Positions 60,302 to 64,000 of a stretch of DNA of 64,000 bases are shown in pieces. The position numbers and the translations under genes were made by a program. How positions within the stretch are numbered: position 1 is the first letter of the stretch; each line of letters opens with the position of its first letter. Under the pieces are notes generated by a model, which did no database searches, was not told the origin of the DNA, and saw nothing but the letters and a program-made list of their open reading frames with translations. The DNA lies in assembly GCF_008704535.1 (NCBI RefSeq), contig NZ_CP023701.1, positions 4,280,501-4,344,500 of the forward strand, written 5' to 3'. Source of the stretch: Streptomyces subrutilus. Lineage in GTDB: Bacteria > Actinomycetota > Actinomycetes > Streptomycetales > Streptomycetaceae.

Positions 60302-61027
60302 ATGCCACTCCTCAAGTACGAGCAGATCGCGGAGAGCCTGCGCCATCGCATCTCCGAGGGCGAGTTCGGTCCGGGGGACTTGCTGCCCTCCAGTCGTGAC
60401 CTGTGCGAACAGTGGTCCGTCTCGCGGGCCACCGCGATCAGGGCGATGGAGGTGTTGCGCGCGGACGGCGTGGCCGTGCCCCATCAAGGGCGCGGTTTCG
60501 CCGTGACGGATGCGCCGGTGGCGCGCCCGGCCGGTGGACGGGGTCCGGGAACGAGCCGGGTGCAGGGCGCTCCCTACCGCCGGCTGGGCGTACCGGACCT
60601 GTTGGTGCCTCCCTCGCACGTGGCCGAAGCCCTCGGCCTGGCGGCCGGACGCCAAGCCCTTCACCGGGCCAGGCTCGTCCTCACGGAGGAGGGGCAGCCG
60701 CGTTCGCACGTGGTCGCGTGGTTCCCGCCGGAAGTCGCTGAGCTCTGCCCGCGGCTCCATGAGAACGGGCCGATCGCGGAGGGTACGACGAGCTACGTGC
60801 GGCGCAGCACGGGTCGGCTGTCCGTTCGTGGTTCGGACACCACGACGGTGCGCTTGGCGACGAGGGCAGAAGCCGAACTCCTTCAGGTGAAACGCCCCTG
60901 TGCGGTCGTGGTGGTGCTCCATACCGCCTACGACGAGGCTGGTGAGCCCCTGGTCTGCGAGGAAGGCGTGACCGCCGAGGGGCTGTGGGAGCTCGTAGAC
61001 AACTATGCGATGAACCAACGGGGTTGA
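60302..61027 (+). CDS. GntR-family regulator (HutC/UTRA subfamily)
   Basis: 241 residues from the ATG at 60302, eight bases after AAGGAA. The winged helix is KYEQIAESLRHRISEGEFGPGDLLPSSRDLCEQWSVSRATAIRAMEVLRADG, in short the classic GntR N-terminus; the rest is a UTRA ligand domain. Perfect inverted repeats of ACCGGT flank it: one before the start (60260-60279) and one overlapping the promoter of the next gene (61030-61047). It therefore probably represses both itself and the ATPase-like gene at 61149. The coding DNA is less GC-rich than its neighbours. Confidence 0.9.
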   Translation: MPLLKYEQIAESLRHRISEGEFGPGDLLPSSRDLCEQWSVSRATAIRAMEVLRADGVAVPHQGRGFAVTDAPVARPAGGRGPGTSRVQGAPYRRLGVPDLLVPPSHVAEALGLAAGRQALHRARLVLTEEGQPRSHVVAWFPPEVAELCPRLHENGPIAEGTTSYVRRSTGRLSVRGSDTTTVRLATRAEAELLQVKRPCAVVVVLHTAYDEAGEPLVCEEGVTAEGLWELVDNYAMNQRG

Positions 61028-61029
61028 CT

Positions 61030-61047
61030 GGACCGGTCCACCGGTCC
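61030..61047. promoter_or_regulatory. GntR operator 2 and -35 element of the ATPase gene
   Basis: GGACCGGT and ACCGGTCC (8 bp each) form a perfect inverted repeat around CC. TTGACT (61024-61029) directly before it looks like a -35 box; AATCTG follows at about the right distance for a -10. Confidence 0.75.
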
Positions 61048-61148
61048 AATCTGCATCACGTGAGGCGCGGATCGCGCTGTAACGTCGAGACCCCCGCGAC
61101 CGCGCCAACGGTCCGGGGGCATGGCTACCGCTTCGAAGGAGCGTCAGC

Positions 61149-61571
61149 ATGGTGCATTTTATCGGTCCACCCTTGGCCGAAGTGGTGCGGAGGTGGCGGC
61201 GCGAGCCGCGGACGGTACCTCTCGTGCGAGCCGAGCTGCGGAGCGCCCTGGGCGAATGGAGGCTGGCCGAGCTGGAGGAGAACGCTCTGATCGTCGTCTC
61301 CGAGTTGGTGACCAATGCCGTTCGGCACGCGGTGGGGCCCCGGGACAGGGAAGTCGAGACGCGTTTCCTACGGCTGCCGGACGGACTCGCGATCGAGGTG
61401 CACGACGCGGGCGACGGCTGGCCGGAGATCGGGCCACCGGCCGCGGAGGGCGAAGGCGGCCGTGGGTTGCACCTGGTGGCGGCCCTCGCCCACCGTTGGG
61501 CCGTCGAGGAGCGGTGTGGACCCGGCAAACGGGTGTGGGCCCACCTGTCCGTGCGACCGCGACGCGGCTGA
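61149..61571 (+). CDS. HATPase_c regulatory kinase (RsbW/SpoIIAB-like)
   Basis: 140 residues from the ATG at 61149, eight bases after AAGGAG. GHKL boxes: the N-box ELVTNAVRHAVGP, IEVHDAGDGWPEI and the glycine box GEGGRGLHLVAALAHRWA. Such proteins phosphorylate anti-anti-sigma factors or bind sigma factors, but partners are usually unknown. It shares an operator with the upstream GntR gene, so the pair is likely a small regulated module. It resembles the 37494 protein in fold, but the two differ in surroundings. Confidence 0.85.
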   Translation: MVHFIGPPLAEVVRRWRREPRTVPLVRAELRSALGEWRLAELEENALIVVSELVTNAVRHAVGPRDREVETRFLRLPDGLAIEVHDAGDGWPEIGPPAAEGEGGRGLHLVAALAHRWAVEERCGPGKRVWAHLSVRPRRG

Positions 61572-61617
61572 GTGCCGCTGGGCGAGTAGCAGGTGCGATC
61601 GGCGCCCGGCCGGTGGG

Positions 61618-62274
61618 TTACGCCCGGTCCTCCGGGTGTTTCGGTGGCCAGCCGCGGGGGTCGGGGGCGTCGGTCCGGGGCGGGTGGCTCGGGTCCGTGG
61701 TGGGGTGGCCGGGGGTTTCGGGCGGGTGGGCGGCCGGGTCGTACGGGCCGGGGGCCGGCTGGTCGTACGGTCGCGCGGGCTCCTGGTGGGGCGGGTACGC
61801 CGGGTTCTGCGGGTGCGTCGGGTACGCGGGCGCCCGGGAGGTGCGGGTGCGGCGGGGGCGGCCGCGCATGACGGCCGCGCCGAGGATCAGCAGGGCGCCG
61901 CCGCCGAAGGCGTTCGCGAGGCCGTCACCGATGCCTCCGCCGCCGGCCCCGCCGACCGAGAGGCCGTCGGCGGCCTGGCCCTGCCGGACCATCCACAGCA
62001 CGGCGAACCCGAGCACGATGACCCCGGCCAGTGCCATCAGCAGCCGCGAGCGCAGCACGACCGCCGCCAGCGTGAGGAGGGCGGCGACGACGAACGGGAG
62101 CAGGATCGAGCCGAAGAGCGCCGCCCCGTCCGAGGTGATGCCGGCGGAGGAGAACAGCTCCTCCAAGCGGTAGTCGGTACCGTGACGGCCGTCGTACCAG
62201 GCACGGAAGGGGCTCCAGACGGCGGCCGTCGCTCCGATCAGGCCGAGCAGCGAACCGAGTGCGTTGCGGATCAT
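61618..62274 (-). CDS. hypothetical membrane protein with Pro-rich tail
   Basis: 218 residues. Four hydrophobic helices (about residues 6-22, 52-72, 78-97 and 115-136) are followed by an 80-residue Pro/His/Tyr-rich cytosolic tail (APAYPTHPQNPAYPPHQEP). The N-terminal half resembles small actinobacterial membrane proteins of unknown role. No partner is recognisable; the next gene upstream on the same strand is a SRPBCC protein, 36 bases away, so the two could be co-transcribed. Confidence 0.7.
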   Translation of the reverse strand: MIRNALGSLLGLIGATAAVWSPFRAWYDGRHGTDYRLEELFSSAGITSDGAALFGSILLPFVVAALLTLAAVVLRSRLLMALAGVIVLGFAVLWMVRQGQAADGLSVGGAGGGGIGDGLANAFGGGALLILGAAVMRGRPRRTRTSRAPAYPTHPQNPAYPPHQEPARPYDQPAPGPYDPAAHPPETPGHPTTDPSHPPRTDAPDPRGWPPKHPEDRA

Positions 62275-62310
62275 GCCCGGCCCTCCGAGGTAGCGGTTGC
62301 GTTCCCGACG

Positions 62311-62808
62311 CTACGCCCGGCCGCCCGGCCCCGCACGCGGGCCGGGCGGCCGGGGGACGGGCCGGTTCCGGGTGCGCGCCGACTCGACCCGGATGCGCAG
62401 GGCCTCGTACATCGCGGCGTGGCCGCGGGCGGCGCCGAGCGGCGGCCTGCCGAGGCACAGGGGGACGAGCAGCCCGCGGAAGCGTTCGCCGTGCTCCAGC
62501 CGCGTGGTCCGGCCCGGGCCCTCGGTCAGCCGCAGGACGTGCTCCCGGTCGAAGAGGCCCCGTACCAGGAAGGGGCGGGTCCAGCGCAGCTCCCGGCCGG
62601 GGACGGCGGTGACGACCGTCGGGCGCAGGACGACCGGTCGGCCGCGCTCCGGGTGGGTGACCAGGGTCAGACGGGTGCCGGGCACGGCCGCGCCGGCGGC
62701 CTCGCGGATGTACGGGTTCCACGCGGCGTGGCCGGGGAAGTCGGTCAGGACCTCCCAGACCTCCCCGGGCGTCGCGTCGATGCTGGTCTCGGTGGCGGTG
62801 GTGCGCAC
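62311..62808 (-). CDS. SRPBCC (polyketide cyclase/Bet v 1-like) domain protein
   Basis: 165 residues from the GTG at 62808 (GAGGAG ten bases upstream); a GTG at 62847 would add 13. The pattern ATPGEVWEVLTDFPGHAAWNPYIREAAG near the start, and RLEHGERFRGLLVPLC later, are typical START-like ligand-binding domains. The cavity could bind a hydrophobic small molecule; no enzymatic residues can be named. It is a common Streptomyces protein of unknown function. Confidence 0.78.
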   Translation of the reverse strand: MRTTATETSIDATPGEVWEVLTDFPGHAAWNPYIREAAGAAVPGTRLTLVTHPERGRPVVLRPTVVTAVPGRELRWTRPFLVRGLFDREHVLRLTEGPGRTTRLEHGERFRGLLVPLCLGRPPLGAARGHAAMYEALRIRVESARTRNRPVPRPPGPRAGPGGRA

Positions 62809-63030
62809 TGGTGGCGTGCTCCTCGTGTGGGTCCGTGAAGGGCTCACCGAAGGGACGCGGGCGTGCGGCTCGCCGCCGGGTTCGGTTGGTTCGGGGCGAC
62901 CGTCCGGGGCGTTCGGGCGTCGGCCGCCCGGTCGTTCGCGGGCTGTTCGGTTGTCCGTCGGATGATACGTCCGGGTCGGCGGGGGTGCTGGTAGCGTGGC
63001 CCGCCATCGTCCAGGGGGAGGGGTCGGGCC

Positions 63031-63642
63031 ATGGCGGCTGGGCGTCGGATCAGGTTCACGGCGGTACTGATCGCCGTCGTCTTCGCGCTGACGGGGTTCT
63101 CGTCGAGCGGCGGCGGCAGCGGGAGCGGCGGGACGAGCAAGGGCAAGAGCGGCGGCGGCTGCTCCAGCTCCAAGAGCGGCAAGAAGAAGTCGTACTCCGG
63201 CGGCAGCGGCCGTACGGCGAGCGGCTCGCCCTCGGCGAGCCCGAGCGGCGATCCGGCGACGGCCGTGGTGGTCACCTGCACCGGCGCGTCCTCGGCGGTC
63301 ACCACCCTGCGCGTCACCTCGCGCCTGGACCGGGCGGCGACGTTCGAGGTGCGGCTGTACCGGGAGGGCTCGGGCGGCACGGTCGTCGACACGACCGATG
63401 CCGAGGTCACCCTGGAGGCGCGGGCGACCCGCACCGTCGACGTGGCCCTGAAGGACCCGGCGCGGGCGGCCGAGGTCAGGACCTGCCGGGTCGGCGCGGT
63501 CACCGTGCGGTCGTCCTCGGCGTCCGCGACGACCGGCCCGGCGCCGACCGGGTCGTCGGACGGGTCCGGCGGGTCGTCCCCGAGGAAGCCCACGAAGAAG
63601 TCGACGTCGAAGCCGAAGTCGGGGGCGGGAGCGTCCCGCTAG
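63031..63642 (+). CDS. secreted low-complexity Ser/Gly/Lys-rich protein
   Basis: 203 residues from the ATG at 63031. An Arg-rich start and hydrophobic run (FTAVLIAVVFALTGF) look like a signal peptide; no lipobox Cys follows directly. A Ser/Gly/Lys-rich stretch (about residues 26-80) precedes a small beta-rich domain (about 80-160, with two Cys in VVTCTG and VRTCRVG that may pair) and a Ser/Pro/Lys tail. Function unknown; probably a small surface or secreted protein. The gene is convergent with the AMP-ligase fragment (stops overlap). Confidence 0.7.
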   Translation: MAAGRRIRFTAVLIAVVFALTGFSSSGGGSGSGGTSKGKSGGGCSSSKSGKKKSYSGGSGRTASGSPSASPSGDPATAVVVTCTGASSAVTTLRVTSRLDRAATFEVRLYREGSGGTVVDTTDAEVTLEARATRTVDVALKDPARAAEVRTCRVGAVTVRSSSASATTGPAPTGSSDGSGGSSPRKPTKKSTSKPKSGAGASR

Positions 63643-64000
63643 CCCGGCCGGGCCGCGCCCGCGGCCGGGCCCGCGGCCTCGCCGCCGTCCGGGCCCCGGT
63701 CGAGGCGGCCGGTCGCCACCAGGTCGCCGGCCGGGGTGAGGCGTGCCAGGTCGCCGGTGCGGAGGTAGCCGTCGCCGGTGAAGGCCCGTGCGTTGTGGTC
63801 GGGCGCCCGGTAGTAGCCCCGCGGGGTGCAGGGACCGCGGACGAGGAGTTCGCCGCTCCCGCCCCGCGGCACGTCCCTGCCGTCCGCGTCGACGATGCGG
63901 ACCTCGTCGTCGGGGGAGAGCGGTCGGCCCCGGGTGGTGTGCACCGTCCCGGCCGGGTCGTCGGGCCGGGTGAGGGTGAGCGGGCCCTCGGCCCGTCCGG
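63639..64000 (-). pseudogene. truncated aryl-AMP-ligase (DhbE/EntE-like), partial
   Basis: The frame is open to the window edge, so the N-terminal part lies outside. What is visible is the late core of an adenylation domain: GELLVRGPCTPRGYYRAPDHNARAFTGDGYLRTGDLARLTPAGDL, in short the EntE/DhbE-like RGYYRA and YLRTGDL blocks. Right after VATGRLDR, where the hinge and C-terminal domain should start, the sequence turns Gly/Ala-rich and stops, so the C-terminal domain with the catalytic Lys is missing. It is probably a frameshifted or decayed ligase; a deliberately truncated protein is possible. Confidence 0.65.

Overview
The window is high-GC DNA with strong third-position GC bias, many GTG starts and stop/start overlaps (ATGA, GTGA), so it is actinobacterial and almost certainly a Streptomyces chromosome. 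Several genes are recognisable landmarks of the S. coelicolor core: a citrate synthase next to pdxH, a UPF0309 SIS protein, a DmdR1-type iron regulator, purU, a sigma factor/zinc-finger pair, and an AfsK-type kinase with a beta-propeller tail. Their order resembles the S. coelicolor SCO4380-SCO4423 stretch as I remember it. No tRNA, rRNA, CRISPR array or complete insertion sequence was seen.

Layout. (1) 1-3657: the end of a FAD/Fe-S oxidoreductase, a DMT exporter, and a 28-bp perfect hairpin. (2) 3936-13127: one plus-strand catabolic operon holding a TIGR03084-like protein, AtuA, both subunits of a biotin-dependent acyl-CoA carboxylase, an acyl-CoA dehydrogenase, a hydratase and a TetR regulator. 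It has a CAAGC-AC-GCTTG palindrome in its promoter and ends in a hairpin. This is the plan of acyclic-terpene/leucine-type branched acyl-CoA degradation. (3) 13182-31865: mostly core genes, namely citrate synthase, pdxH, a PH-domain membrane protein, a SIS protein, dmdR1, an alpha/beta hydrolase with a TTA codon, an ABC exporter, a prim-pol/helix-turn-helix pair, a repeat-rich membrane protein, a solute-binding lipoprotein, purU, an EF-hand protein, and a sigma factor with its putative anti-sigma factor.

(4) 32216-54854: a roughly 22.6-kb accessory catabolic island of about 19 genes in many short divergent units. It encodes an acyl-CoA ligase, an amidohydrolase, two split acyl-CoA dehydrogenase pairs, a short-chain dehydrogenase, a zinc alcohol dehydrogenase, a flavin reductase, a crotonase, an ADP-forming-type CoA ligase, a flavin monooxygenase, a DUF35 protein with a lipid-transfer-protein-type thiolase, and a deazaflavin-type reductase. 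Seven promoter regions carry ten copies of a CTGAC-N5-GTCAG palindrome, six of them perfect. The last copy overlaps the start codon of a TetR gene at the end of the island, so that gene is the obvious candidate regulator. Substrate unknown; the enzyme set resembles steroid or terpenoid side-chain beta-oxidation. This regulon is the most interesting system in the window.

(5) 55278-64000: a VOC protein, the afsK-type kinase, a cyclophilin, a methyltransferase, a GntR gene with matching operators before and after it, an anti-sigma-like ATPase, membrane and secreted proteins, and the truncated end of an aryl-AMP-ligase-like gene. Dispersed elements include a GC-rich intergenic repeat of about 62 bp (four sites, both orientations) and two copies of a DnaA-box-pair element.
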